From Leptolyngbya sp. FACHB-8 (GTDB lineage Bacteria; Cyanobacteriota; Cyanobacteriia; Elainellales; Elainellaceae), in assembly GCF_014695575.1 (NCBI RefSeq), contig NZ_JACJOO010000019.1, forward strand, positions 104,809-168,808: a stretch of 64,000 bases of DNA, in the 5' to 3' direction. A program made the translations under genes and the position numbers. Below are positions 51,501 through 59,326 of this stretch, piece by piece; position 1 is the stretch's first letter, and each line of letters opens with the position of its first letter. Under the pieces are notes generated by a model. The model was given only the letters and a program-made list of their open reading frames with translations. It was not told the origin of the DNA and did not search any database.

Positions 51501-54175
51501 AGCAAAATCAGAATACGCTTCAAACTCAACACATTAACCATTGGCAAACTCTTTATAACCAAACGTACCAACCTGATGCCGTAGAGCAGAATGATTTTAA
51601 TATCATTGGTTGGAATAGTAGTTATACGGGAGAACCTATTCCTCTGGAACAGATGCAGGAATGGGTTGATGATCGGGTTCACCAAGTTCTCAATCTCAGG
51701 CCAGAACGTGTTTTAGAAATTGGCTGTGGAACGGGCTTGCTACTGTTTCAAATTGCACCTCATTGTCATGAGTACTGGGGAACTGACTTTTCAGCCGTTT
51801 CGTTAGATTTTATTCGCCGCCAATGGGGCGATCGCACCCCATCTATCAAACTGCTCCAGCGAACAGCTACCGATTTTCACGGCATTCCGGCTGCAACTTT
51901 TGATGTCGTCATTTTGAATTCTGTGGTTCAGTATTTCCCTAGCACTGACTATCTGTTGCAGGTGTTAGAAGGAGCGGTGAAGGCGATCGCTCCTGGAGGT
52001 GTGTTATTTCTGGGGGATGTGCGTAGCTTGCCGTTGTTGACGGCGTTTCATGCCGCTGTACAGTTCTCCCAGGCTGAGACCGGAATAGATCGCGTACAAT
52101 TGCGGCATCGAGTTGAACGCGCTTGTTTTGAAGATCCGGAGTTGGTTATTGACCCGGTTTTCTTTACAGCCTTAAGCGATCGCATTCCCCAAATTCGACA
52201 GGTTCAAATTCGTCTGGCTCGCGGGCATTCTGTTAATGAGATGACACAGTTTCGCTATAACGTGTTACTCCATGTTGGAGAAGAGGAAGGAGCGAGACAA
52301 TCTCCAAAATGCCAAACGCAACCTGCGCTCCAATGGTTGAACTGGCAACAACATCCTGCTACGGTTGCAGAAATTGTCGAGCACTTGCAAAAAGTAGAAC
52401 CTGAAGTTTTTGGCATCACTGGTATTACCAATAGCCGCATTAGTACAGCAGTTAAAATTACCAAGTGGCTCCTGAAAGACGAATCGCCTAAAACGGTTGG
52501 ACGGATGCAGGAACTTTTGCAGAACTCGGTGGAGAGGGCGATCGCACCCCAATGTTGGTGGGATTTAGAATCCGCCTTGCCCTATCGGGTCGAGATCTGT
52601 TGGTCTGTGATACCTCAACTCGGTTATTATGATGTGCTTTTTTTTCGTCATGATGTTGATTTTGAAGTAGATTTTCCATTAACTCAAAAGCAACATTACT
52701 TGTCTTTGTACCGTCTCGCTAATTATCCGCTTCAATCATCACTCACGCGTCAGCTCATTCCTGAATTGCGTCATTTTTTAGCTCAGACTCTTCCTGATTA
52801 CATGGTGCCTGGTGCCTTTGTGCCGTTGAAGAGTTTGCCGCTGACGCCCAACGGCAAAGTTGATCGCAATCATATTACAGAGCACTACTGCACCATGCAG
52901 TCCTTACTCAGTACGTCAGGCACAGACGTAAGGGAGGGGGTTCCGCGATCGTCCACCGAATCAACTCTAGCCAATATCTGGCAAGACCTGTTGCGGCTCA
53001 AACAAGTCAGCATTTATGACAACTTCTTTGAACTCGGCGGGCACTCCTTATTAGCGACCCAGATGGCTTCTCGCATCCGCGACGCCTTTAGCGTTGACAT
53101 TCCCCTGCGTCGTATTTTCGAAGCCCCCACCATCGCCCAATTAGCCCACATTTTAGAAACATTACAAACAACCACTTCTCTATCTCAAACTCCACCCCTC
53201 ATCCGCCTCGATCGCACGGCCCATCGTCGCTCCCTTGCCTCACTCACTCCTCCCCACCCACCTACCCCTTCACCTCCCCCCCCTACTCCCCTGCCCCTTG
53301 CCCCTACTGCTTCCCACTCCTGGACACCCCTCGTCCCCCTCGCTCTTGGCGGCACGCAACCTCCCCTCTTCTGCATTCATCCCATCTTCGGTATGGTGCT
53401 GCCCTATATGGAGTTGGCTCATCATCTGGGCGGCGATCGCAACCTCTACGGTCTGCAACCTTTAGGGCTGGACGGTAAGCATCCCCCTATCAATCAAATC
53501 GAAGCCATGGCTCGCTATTACATCCAGGCAATTCAAACGATTCAACCCCATGGCCCCTACTATTTAGGAGGATGGTCATTTGGCGGACTGGTAGCCTTCG
53601 AGATGGCACAGCAACTGACTCAGGCGGGGGAATCCGTTGCTCTGCTAGCCATCTTTGATACTGCTGCGCCTATTGCTGCCAACCGCCCCACCCCTAGAGA
53701 GAGTCTTACCTTTCTACTCAAAACAGCCCTCTGGTCTACCCTGCCATTTCTGCTGGATTATGGGGCGATCGCCATTTCCCGCCTATCCCAAGTACTACAA
53801 CGTTCTCGTGCCATATCTACCCAGACCACCTCACAGAGTGATTGGTTATCGCGCTGGCAGTGGTGGGCGATCGCCCGTTTGATGCCTGAAGAGTCTCGTT
53901 TGCGATTACTGGATGAGTCAGCGATCGGCCCCATGCTGCGCATCTTTGCAGCCAACAGCCAGGCTGCATACCACTATGCACCACAGCCTTATCCACAACC
54001 GATTACGCTCTTTCAAGCTATGGGAGCATCCCAACATTCACAATCTGACACGACGTTAGGATGGAATCAACTGACACCCTATGTACAAGTTCATACGGTT
54101 CCAGGAAATCATTTATCCATGCTAAAACCACCCCATGTGCAAACCCTGGCACAGATACTGAAGTCTTATCTATAA
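48521..54175 (+). CDS. Non-ribosomal peptide synthetase, TubC-C-A(MT)-PCP-TE
   Basis: An 1884-residue terminating module. Residues 1-55 form a TubC-type docking domain (ITAFLAHLKSLDVQLSVEGD ... LRQQLSDRKAELLTFF). Condensation domain about 75-515 (HHIVADGWSLG), adenylation domain from 540 (A3 YTSGSTGTPKG, A5 YGPTETTIW, A8 RGFRVELGEIE near 944), an inserted methyltransferase (VLEIGCGTGLLLFQIAPH near 1063), A10 LPLTPNGKVDRN near 1438, carrier Ser in FFELGGHSLLATQ near 1505, a Pro-rich linker (PHPPTPSPPPPTPLPLAP) and a thioesterase with GWSFGG near 1683 and a late His in GNHLSMLKPPH. The product would be a peptide ending in an N-methylated residue. The code, by eye DAFLIGAIWK, matches no type I know. 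Confidence 0.94.
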   Translation: MTNTITAFLAHLKSLDVQLSVEGDRSDSPDTLRLRCTAPEGILTEELRQQLSDRKAELLTFFQDGQSLSPFSTAPIQPTVHKSIFPLSFAQQRLWFLSQLEPDNPFYNIPAAIRLNGRIDRDALEQAFNIIVSRHDALRTTFSRVDGQPVQAIAPEVKIPLATVDLQSIPEAECDRVIQQLTTAEAQRPFNLQTDPLLRVTLLQVRPTESILLLTLHHIVADGWSLGVLNRELAAIYTALVQGRAPALPALPIQYPDFACWQRDTLQGDVLEAQLSYWRSQLQGLSPLELMGDRPRPAAQTYRGATYPISYSPVLTGALEALSQREGTSLFMTLLAAFQTLLYRYTGEDDIAIGSPIANRHRSELEGLIGFFVNSLVLRTDLSGNPTFRELLGRVRSVALEAYAHQDLPFEKLVEELEPERDLSRNPLFQIGFALQNAPMQPLELPGATLEPVHLEPGTTRFDLEVHLWEPSHGLRSLWQSQDGLSGFVSYSEDLFDRSTIGRLVGHLQTLLEGIVADPDAHLSELPLLTATERQQLLLDWNPSPLAPAPLGFHQIFEAQAHQRPDAIALIFNHEALTYADLNQRADRLAQTLRQRGVQQNTLVGLCVERSPDLLIGILGILKAGGAYVPLDPKYPSDRLQFMLTDTRLWLLLTQSWLVDALPKSQAQILCLDQPLPESLQSAPLPSTVTTDQLAYVIYTSGSTGTPKGVLLTHQGLCNVVAAQRQTFQLSPDSRVLQFSSLSFDASIFEIALAFGSGSTLYIPPPAAQLPGVALIQFLQEQAITHALITPAVLSVLPSAELPALQMLITGGEACPANVVDRWAANHRFFNAYGPTETTIWATIAELRPGDNPLNLGRPILNTQLYLLDAAFNPVPIGVAGELYIGGAGLAQGYLHRPELTAERFVRAQDLKLVEGKVYRTGDRARYRSDGTLEFLGRIDHQIKIRGFRVELGEIEATLHKHPALQDAAVVTAHPAPQETRLIAYFSLDQDWLEQNQNTLQTQHINHWQTLYNQTYQPDAVEQNDFNIIGWNSSYTGEPIPLEQMQEWVDDRVHQVLNLRPERVLEIGCGTGLLLFQIAPHCHEYWGTDFSAVSLDFIRRQWGDRTPSIKLLQRTATDFHGIPAATFDVVILNSVVQYFPSTDYLLQVLEGAVKAIAPGGVLFLGDVRSLPLLTAFHAAVQFSQAETGIDRVQLRHRVERACFEDPELVIDPVFFTALSDRIPQIRQVQIRLARGHSVNEMTQFRYNVLLHVGEEEGARQSPKCQTQPALQWLNWQQHPATVAEIVEHLQKVEPEVFGITGITNSRISTAVKITKWLLKDESPKTVGRMQELLQNSVERAIAPQCWWDLESALPYRVEICWSVIPQLGYYDVLFFRHDVDFEVDFPLTQKQHYLSLYRLANYPLQSSLTRQLIPELRHFLAQTLPDYMVPGAFVPLKSLPLTPNGKVDRNHITEHYCTMQSLLSTSGTDVREGVPRSSTESTLANIWQDLLRLKQVSIYDNFFELGGHSLLATQMASRIRDAFSVDIPLRRIFEAPTIAQLAHILETLQTTTSLSQTPPLIRLDRTAHRRSLASLTPPHPPTPSPPPPTPLPLAPTASHSWTPLVPLALGGTQPPLFCIHPIFGMVLPYMELAHHLGGDRNLYGLQPLGLDGKHPPINQIEAMARYYIQAIQTIQPHGPYYLGGWSFGGLVAFEMAQQLTQAGESVALLAIFDTAAPIAANRPTPRESLTFLLKTALWSTLPFLLDYGAIAISRLSQVLQRSRAISTQTTSQSDWLSRWQWWAIARLMPEESRLRLLDESAIGPMLRIFAANSQAAYHYAPQPYPQPITLFQAMGASQHSQSDTTLGWNQLTPYVQVHTVPGNHLSMLKPPHVQTLAQILKSYL

Positions 54176-54223
54176 AAGTGTTTATTGAGCCCTCTTGCCG
54201 AGTAACAACAGTAATGAGGAAAC

Positions 54224-54685
54224 TTGAAAACCTTAGGGGTTACAATTAATGTTTCAGTTTTCTCCCCTATGACTTATTTACATCAAACTACCAATATTCC
54301 TAACTTGAAGGGCTCAAGAATTTTAGTTGTAGAGGATGATCCAGCTACGGCTGAGTTATTTCTTCTCGTATTGCATGAAACAGAGGCAGAGATAATGATG
54401 ACACCCTCGGCAGGAGAAGCGTGGGAGTGTTTTACTTCAAAGACGCCTAATCTCCTGCTCTGTGATATTCAGCTACCAGGCAGGAATGGATGCGACTTTA
54501 TCAAATCAATACGCGCTTTGCAGGATGAACGAAATCAAATTCCAGCCATTGGAATTACGGGCTTTCCCTGGGAGTGTGATGAAAAACAAGCCATTGATGC
54601 TGGGTTCAATCGCTATTTATTAAAACCCTGTGACCTGAGTAGTCTGATTGACTCGATTCTCGAATTAACCGAGGATGCAGAATAA
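54224..54685 (+). CDS. Single-domain response regulator (receiver)
   Basis: A CheY-like receiver: acidic pair LVVEDDPATAELF, phospho-Asp in NLLLCDIQLPGRNGCDF, Thr in AIGITGF and Lys in RYLLKPCDLSS. No output domain. The start is uncertain: TTG at 54224 has GAGGAAAC right before it, while the ATG at 54269 (MTYLHQTTNIP) lacks a ribosome site. It lies 49 bases after the NRPS thioesterase, on the same strand, and ends at a strong hairpin. Its kinase partner is unknown; the hybrid kinase at 39166 and the pair at 54902-56253 are nearby. Confidence 0.85.
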   Translation: MKTLGVTINVSVFSPMTYLHQTTNIPNLKGSRILVVEDDPATAELFLLVLHETEAEIMMTPSAGEAWECFTSKTPNLLLCDIQLPGRNGCDFIKSIRALQDERNQIPAIGITGFPWECDEKQAIDAGFNRYLLKPCDLSSLIDSILELTEDAE

Positions 54686-54725
54686 ACAAAAGGAGTGGGG
54701 CAGTGCACCGCCCCACTCCTTTTGT
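54686..54725 (+). terminator. Hairpin terminator after the receiver gene
   Basis: ACAAAAGGAGTGGGGC pairs with GCCCCACTCCTTTTGT (16 bp, 8-base loop), starting at the stop codon of the receiver gene. Confidence 0.75.
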
Positions 54726-54739
54726 CCTGATGAAAATGG

Positions 54740-54784
54740 ACATCAGGAGTGAGTGGAACCACTGCTCCCACTCACTCCTGATGT
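54740..54784. repeat. 17-bp-stem hairpin
   Basis: ACATCAGGAGTGAGTGG and CCACTCACTCCTGATGT, perfect, with an 11-base loop. It stands between the receiver terminator and a family C element. Confidence 0.75.
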
Positions 54785-54811
54785 TCTAACTAACACACAC
54801 TCGCAATAATA

Positions 54812-54890
54812 GACCTCCTGCATGAATCTTTGTGCGGCGGAGCCGCACAAAGATTCACGCCCCCAAAAAACGGATTCATGCAGGAGTTCT
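54812..54890. repeat. Nested-palindrome family C, copy 2
   Basis: Outer arms CTCCTGCATGAATC and GGATTCATGCAGGAG enclose an inner perfect stem (GAATCTTTGTGCGGC with loop GGA) and the constant part ATTCACGCCCCCAAAAAAC. The reverse complement is at 36821-36894. Confidence 0.8.
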
Positions 54891-54901
54891 ACTGATTACT
54901 C

Positions 54902-55561
54902 TCATTCAATTAAGCCTTCCTGACGGGCACGAATCTCTGTCTGGATACGAATATTCTTGCCTTCGTCAGGGTAAACATCTAGTACGTCTTGAATCTTTGT
55001 CCAGTAGTGGCGCACACTGCGTTCTGATACATTCATGCGTTCGGCGATCGCCTTATCCTGCAATCCCTCCTCAAAGGCCAACCGCAGCACCTCCAACCAT
55101 TCCGGCTTCACCTCCAGACCATTTCGCATATCCTTTGGCGTAAAGATCAACCCCTGCATGGCCCAATCCACTTTGACTAGCATTTCCCTCATGGAAAGCC
55201 CTTTATCCGCAATGGTGAAGCCGCCTTCGTGGGCATTGATAGCGGGTTTGAGGCGAACCAGCGATCGTACATGGGCACTCTGCACAACAATATTCAGGTC
55301 AGGATAACGCTCCATCAGAGTTTTGAGCAACTGAATTCCGGTGTCCAATCGGGCTGGATCTCCTGCTTTTTCGGGCATGGAAAGATCAACTACTGCCAGG
55401 CTGGGTTGGTAGGCTTCAACTTGATCGATTGCCTCCTGCGCTGTTTGGGCTGTAACAATCGTGGCCTCGGGCAGGTGCTGTTGTAGGGCGGCACGGGTGC
55501 CTCCCAGCACCAGCTCGTGGTCATCAATGACAAGTAGAGTTTGCTTTGTATTACTCGACAT
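54902..55561 (-). CDS. NarL/LuxR-type response regulator
   Basis: A 219-residue regulator. Receiver about 1-135 (LLVIDDHELVLGGTRAALQQ, phospho-Asp in SLAVVDLSMPEKAGD, Lys in FTIADKGLS), then a LuxR-type helix-turn-helix near residues 150-200 (EWLEVLRLAFEEGLQDKAIA, MNVSERSVRHYWTKIQDVLD). An insert after the Asp (KAGDPARLDTGIQ) is longer than usual. The gene is 35 bases downstream of the kinase-like gene, so the two form a two-component pair. Confidence 0.88.
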   Translation of the reverse strand: MSSNTKQTLLVIDDHELVLGGTRAALQQHLPEATIVTAQTAQEAIDQVEAYQPSLAVVDLSMPEKAGDPARLDTGIQLLKTLMERYPDLNIVVQSAHVRSLVRLKPAINAHEGGFTIADKGLSMREMLVKVDWAMQGLIFTPKDMRNGLEVKPEWLEVLRLAFEEGLQDKAIAERMNVSERSVRHYWTKIQDVLDVYPDEGKNIRIQTEIRARQEGLIE

Positions 55562-55596
55562 GGTGTACCTTGGGGGCTATGGGCGGGGCTAGTGGA

Positions 55597-56253
55597 TCAC
55601 AGTAATAGCTCGGTGGGCCAAATCCCCCGCCATCGATACAGAGGATCATCCCACTCTAAATCGTATTTGCCCGACATTAAAAACTGAAAGACGCAACCTA
55701 AATCTTGTAGGGCAGATTCCTTCTCCTCAAGCCATCGTTCCGTCACGTGCACATCAATCTCTAATCCCTGCGTAGAAGTATGGTCGGTTAGCTTGATGGC
55801 GATCGCCGTAACAGACTCCGTAAGCACCAGGCTCAGCAAATCATCCAGGGTAGTCAGCAAAAAATAGCTGCGCTCATAGGGCCCCGGCACCCATTCTGCG
55901 GGCAATGTACTGTGAATGGTAATGCTGGGGTGAAGCTGTTGCCAGGCTTCTAATCGGGTGGCGATCGCTAAAGGCAGGTTATCTTGCAAGAATGAGGGGG
56001 AGAGGCGATCGCTTAACGTCTTAAGCTGCTCGTAAAGCTGGTTTGCCACGTGGGGAGAAACCGGCATTTCTCCGGAAGCGCCCAGCTCCATCAACTCCAG
56101 CTGCCGCCGCAAGGCAAACACTTCCTGTAGCGCCCCCTCGCGGATAGCTTCTGCTTCCCCATGCAATCGCTGTGCCTGACGACCATACCAATCCTGTAAA
56201 GCTCTCTGCATTCGCCGATGGGAATCCCAATCCCAATCCATGACTGAACCCAT
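55597..56253 (-). CDS. Kinase-like protein lacking catalytic motifs, partner of the NarL-type regulator
   Basis: A 218-residue protein I do not recognise by name. The first 110 residues are helical (HRRMQRALQDWYGRQAQRLH, LQEVFALRRQLELMEL, NQLYEQLKTLSDRLSPSFLQ), like a histidine-kinase dimerisation region; the rest (GLEIDVHVTERWLEEKESAL) recalls the end of a HATPase domain, but N-, G1- and G2-box residues are missing. It may bind the receiver without ATP-dependent phosphorylation, or be a phosphatase. Start at 56253 or 56241 (MDWDWDSH); neither has a clear ribosome site. Confidence 0.65.
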   Translation of the reverse strand: MGSVMDWDWDSHRRMQRALQDWYGRQAQRLHGEAEAIREGALQEVFALRRQLELMELGASGEMPVSPHVANQLYEQLKTLSDRLSPSFLQDNLPLAIATRLEAWQQLHPSITIHSTLPAEWVPGPYERSYFLLTTLDDLLSLVLTESVTAIAIKLTDHTSTQGLEIDVHVTERWLEEKESALQDLGCVFQFLMSGKYDLEWDDPLYRWRGIWPTELLL

Positions 56254-56412
56254 TTCAGTACAGGTAACCAGAGCAGTCTCCTAATGACTCTCAGGAGCCT
56301 GACCGGAAACCTTTTCACTATAAGCGATCACAAAAAAATGACAGGCGTATTTTTGACCATCTGCTTTGCCGGAAAGTGCAAAGTTACAGCTGTTCTCATT
56401 TAACAAATCAAC

Positions 56413-56514
56413 TGAGGAGATTTCTGCATAAGAATTTACCCGTGATGTGGGTGTTTTGACCACGAAGCGGTCAAAACACCCACATCACGGAGGTAATTTT
56501 ATTACTGGAAATCT
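56413..56514. repeat. Nested-palindrome family B, copy 3
   Basis: Outer GAGGAGATTTCTGCATAAGA and ACTGGAAATCTCTTT, inner perfect 22-bp stem (56440-56461 and 56469-56490, beginning CCGTGATGTGGGTGTTTTG) with loop ACGAAGC. The inner stem is unrelated to that at 36715. Confidence 0.85.
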
Positions 56515-56517
56515 CTT

Positions 56518-56622
56518 TACAGCGCTTTTCAAGCCCTCAAAATCTGGTTGTTTTTGTGAGGGCTGCGTAGAGCACGGCCCTCACAAAAACAACCGTGGCT
56601 GATTCAAGCGCAAAGCGCTGTA
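56518..56622. repeat. Nested-palindrome family A, copy 2
   Basis: Ends TACAGCGCTTTTCAAG and GCGCAAAGCGCTGTA; inner 18-bp stem GGTTGTTTTTGTGAGGGC with its complement (56546-56563, 56577-56594). Reverse orientation relative to copy 1 at 28466. Confidence 0.85.
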
Positions 56623-56623
56623 G

Positions 56624-56664
56624 GTTTGGAGGTAGGAGATGAGTCGCACCTCCTACCTCCAAAC
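56624..56664. repeat. 15-bp-stem hairpin
   Basis: GTTTGGAGGTAGGAG with CTCCTACCTCCAAAC, 11-base loop, directly after the family A copy and 47 bases before the ureohydrolase stop; it may serve as terminator of that minus-strand gene. Confidence 0.7.
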
Positions 56665-56710
56665 ACGTCAGAGCGCACGAAAGTTTTGAGTGAAGGGAGA
56701 AATGCTTTGT

Positions 56711-57799
56711 TTAATGAGCGTGGGACAATGCCATCAAATTACACAATTTATAAACCGTTCGTGCCCCAACATTGCCATCCCACTCTGCATCACCTACCTC
56801 TACTACATCAAACCCAATAATCTCTCGTCCGCTATTCACGACCTCGCGAAACAGGCAGAATACCTGCTCTAACTCCAATCCTCCCGGCACTGGCGTTCCT
56901 GTATTCGGGCACAGCTTCGGATCGAGCCCATCCACATCAAAACTGATATAAACTTGCTGCGGCAACTCTGCCACAATCTGTTTGCACAACTCGATCCAGG
57001 TTACGCCTGCATATTGTTTCTGCTTCAGGATCGAGTCGTAATGGGTCATAACACGTCCCTGTGATCCCTCAATCAAATCCACCTCGTCCTGGCATAGGTC
57101 CCGAATCCCTACCTGCGCCAGTTTCGAGATCTGCGGAATCTTCAACGCATTAAACATGATTGATGCATGGGAAAACTCAAACCCTTCATAGGCCTCCCGC
57201 AAATCCGCATGGGCATCAATATGGAGAATCCCAAACTCTGAATAATGCTGAGCCAGTGCTTGAAGGTACCCTAAAGGCGTACTGTGATCACCCCCAATCA
57301 CCGCAACTCGCTTCCCCTGCTGCATAGCGACCTGGGCTTGCTCAAATAGCCAACGATTAACAGCTGCGCCCTCTTGATTGATGCGATCGCGCACCTCTAC
57401 TAACCCTGGCACATCCTCTACAAGCCCGCCCTGCTCCAGATGCTCAATCAACTGCGTCGCCTCCGCCCGCAACGCGTCGCTCTTCTCTCGCAGATCTGTC
57501 GGGATTTCCATCATGAAAATGCCCTGTTTCCACCCGTCAGGGTAATCCAGATCAAAGATGTCAAGCTGCCGAGATGCATCCAAAATTCGCTGCGGTCCTG
57601 CTGCGGTCCCCGCTCCATAGGAAACAGTTACCTCCCAAGGCACACCCAGCAAAATCAAATTAGCCGTATCGTAATCAAAGGGGAAGCCCAGCAAATTTCC
57701 GTTATCCAAGCTGACACCGCTGGGATCAAAAGTTTCTAGAATTTCTTCGCGAGTACGCATGGGGCAGTGTAGAGAGGGAATAATAGTTAGGGGTGACAT
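56711..57799 (-). CDS. speB: Ureohydrolase family protein, probable agmatinase
   Basis: A 362-residue binuclear-metal ureohydrolase. Metal motifs: GGDHSTPLGYL, HIDAHADLREAYEG and SFDVDGLDPKLCPNTGTPVP. Agmatinase yields putrescine and urea; related cyanobacterial proteins include a nickel-dependent guanidine hydrolase, so the substrate is not certain from sequence. Divergent carboxynorspermidine genes support polyamine use. Start 57799 has GAGAGGGG upstream; an ATG at 57760 (MRTREEILETF) is the alternative. Confidence 0.82.
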   Translation of the reverse strand: MSPLTIIPSLHCPMRTREEILETFDPSGVSLDNGNLLGFPFDYDTANLILLGVPWEVTVSYGAGTAAGPQRILDASRQLDIFDLDYPDGWKQGIFMMEIPTDLREKSDALRAEATQLIEHLEQGGLVEDVPGLVEVRDRINQEGAAVNRWLFEQAQVAMQQGKRVAVIGGDHSTPLGYLQALAQHYSEFGILHIDAHADLREAYEGFEFSHASIMFNALKIPQISKLAQVGIRDLCQDEVDLIEGSQGRVMTHYDSILKQKQYAGVTWIELCKQIVAELPQQVYISFDVDGLDPKLCPNTGTPVPGGLELEQVFCLFREVVNSGREIIGFDVVEVGDAEWDGNVGARTVYKLCNLMALSHAH

Positions 57800-58007
57800 C
57801 GAGTTACCCCTCTCTCATTCTGTCATTTTGAACTCTGCTTACCCAAAATCCTGAGCAGTTTTTGCCCAGGGGGTACGTGCCGGGGTCTGGTTAGTGTAGG
57901 ATGAATGATTCGGGGTTCGGTCTTAAGCCTTGTGTTTGATGAAACAAACACAGGGCTGAAGCGTGTGTTAATCCTCTGTGGGCTTATCTTCTGGGGGTAC
58001 AGAGCAT

Positions 58008-59204
58008 ATGGCTAAGGTTCTCATCATCGGCGCAGGCGGAGTTGGTAACGTTGTAACTCACAAATGCGCTCAGATTCAGTCTGTCTTCTCGGAAATTCTG
58101 CTGGCGAGTAGGACCAAAGAGAAATGTGATGCGATCGCCGCTTCGGTGGATCATCCCAATCTGTCAACGGCTCAGGTCAATGCTGATCAGTCCAGCGAAG
58201 TCTCCGCGCTGATCAAAGACTTTCAGCCCGATATTGTCATAAACGTTGCCCTTCCCTATCAAGATCTGCCCATTATGGATGCGTGTCTTGAAATGGGAGT
58301 CAACTATCTCGATACGGCCAACTATGAGCCACCGGACGAAGCCAAGTTTGAATACAAGTGGCAGTGGGCCTACCACGAGCGCTACAAACAGGCCGGTCTA
58401 ACTGCCATTCTCGGTTGTGGCTTTGATCCCGGCGTAACGGGTGTTTTCACTGCCTACGCCCTCAAACACTACTTCGACGAAATCCATTATTTGGATATTG
58501 TTGACTGCAATGCGGGCAACCATGGTCAGGCATTTGCCACAAACTTCAACCCCGAAATTAATATTCGAGAAATTACTCAGAATGGTCGCTACTACAAGCA
58601 TGGCGACTGGGTTGAAGTGGAACCCTTTGCCATCCACCGCCCCATCCATTACCCCGAAATTGGCCCTCGGGAATCCTATCTGCTTTACCACGAAGAGCTA
58701 GAATCCCTCGTCAAAAACGTCCCCACTATCAAGCGCGCCCGCTTTTGGATGACGTTTTCGGAGAGCTACATCAACCATTTGAAAGTGCTTGAGAACGTTG
58801 GCCTTACCCGTATCGAGCCCATCGAATACGAAGGCCAACAAATTGTGCCTCTCCAATTCCTCAAAGCCGTCCTGCCTCAACCCTCATCCCTGGGCCAAAC
58901 CTATGAGGGCCAAACCTCCATTGGCTGCCACATTCGCGGCATCAAAGATGGTCAAGAACGTTCCTACTACGTCTACAACAACTGCGATCACGCAGAGGCG
59001 TTTAAGGAAGTGGGGGCACAGGCGATCGCTTACACCACAGGTGTCCCCGCCATGATCGGCGCACTTCTGGTGGCTACTGGCGAATGGCAAGGAGCAGGGG
59101 TATTTAACGTCGAACAGATGAACCCCGATCCTTTCATGGAAAAACTGGGTACCTACGGCCTCCCCTGGCACGAGGTCTTTGACGCATCTGAGTTCACAGA
59201 TTAA
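58008..59204 (+). CDS. Carboxynorspermidine/carboxyspermidine synthase (saccharopine dehydrogenase family)
   Basis: A 398-residue oxidoreductase. N-terminal Rossmann motif VLIIGAGGVGNVVTHKCAQI, LDTANYEPPDEAKFEYKWQW, LGCGFDPGVTGVFTAYALKH and the end TYGLPWHEVFD mark the Lys1-like carboxynorspermidine dehydrogenase group, which joins aspartate semialdehyde to a diamine using NADPH. I use the ATG at 58008; the open frame extends to 57978. It is followed by the decarboxylase gene after a hairpin-containing gap, giving the alternative spermidine route. Confidence 0.9.
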   Translation: MAKVLIIGAGGVGNVVTHKCAQIQSVFSEILLASRTKEKCDAIAASVDHPNLSTAQVNADQSSEVSALIKDFQPDIVINVALPYQDLPIMDACLEMGVNYLDTANYEPPDEAKFEYKWQWAYHERYKQAGLTAILGCGFDPGVTGVFTAYALKHYFDEIHYLDIVDCNAGNHGQAFATNFNPEINIREITQNGRYYKHGDWVEVEPFAIHRPIHYPEIGPRESYLLYHEELESLVKNVPTIKRARFWMTFSESYINHLKVLENVGLTRIEPIEYEGQQIVPLQFLKAVLPQPSSLGQTYEGQTSIGCHIRGIKDGQERSYYVYNNCDHAEAFKEVGAQAIAYTTGVPAMIGALLVATGEWQGAGVFNVEQMNPDPFMEKLGTYGLPWHEVFDASEFTD

Positions 59205-59212
59205 GTCTCTTC

Positions 59213-59257
59213 AGAGGTTGCTTTTTCGCGTGCCTAGCACGCGAAAAAGCAACCTCT
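59213..59257. repeat. 21-bp-stem hairpin
   Basis: AGAGGTTGCTTTTTCGCGTG-C and its complement with loop CTA, perfect, beginning eight bases after the stop of the synthase gene. Confidence 0.85.
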
Positions 59258-59268
59258 TCTTGTCGAAA

Positions 59269-59293
59269 CCCCCCTTGAAGAAGGGGGGCTTTT
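59269..59293 (+). terminator. Rho-independent terminator or attenuator
   Basis: CCCCCCTT-GAAG-AAGGGGGG followed by CTTTTG, 35 bases before the decarboxylase start. It could reduce read-through into nspC. Confidence 0.65.
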
Positions 59294-59326
59294 GCTGACC
59301 ATCCCATCTAATCGAATACGCCATCC

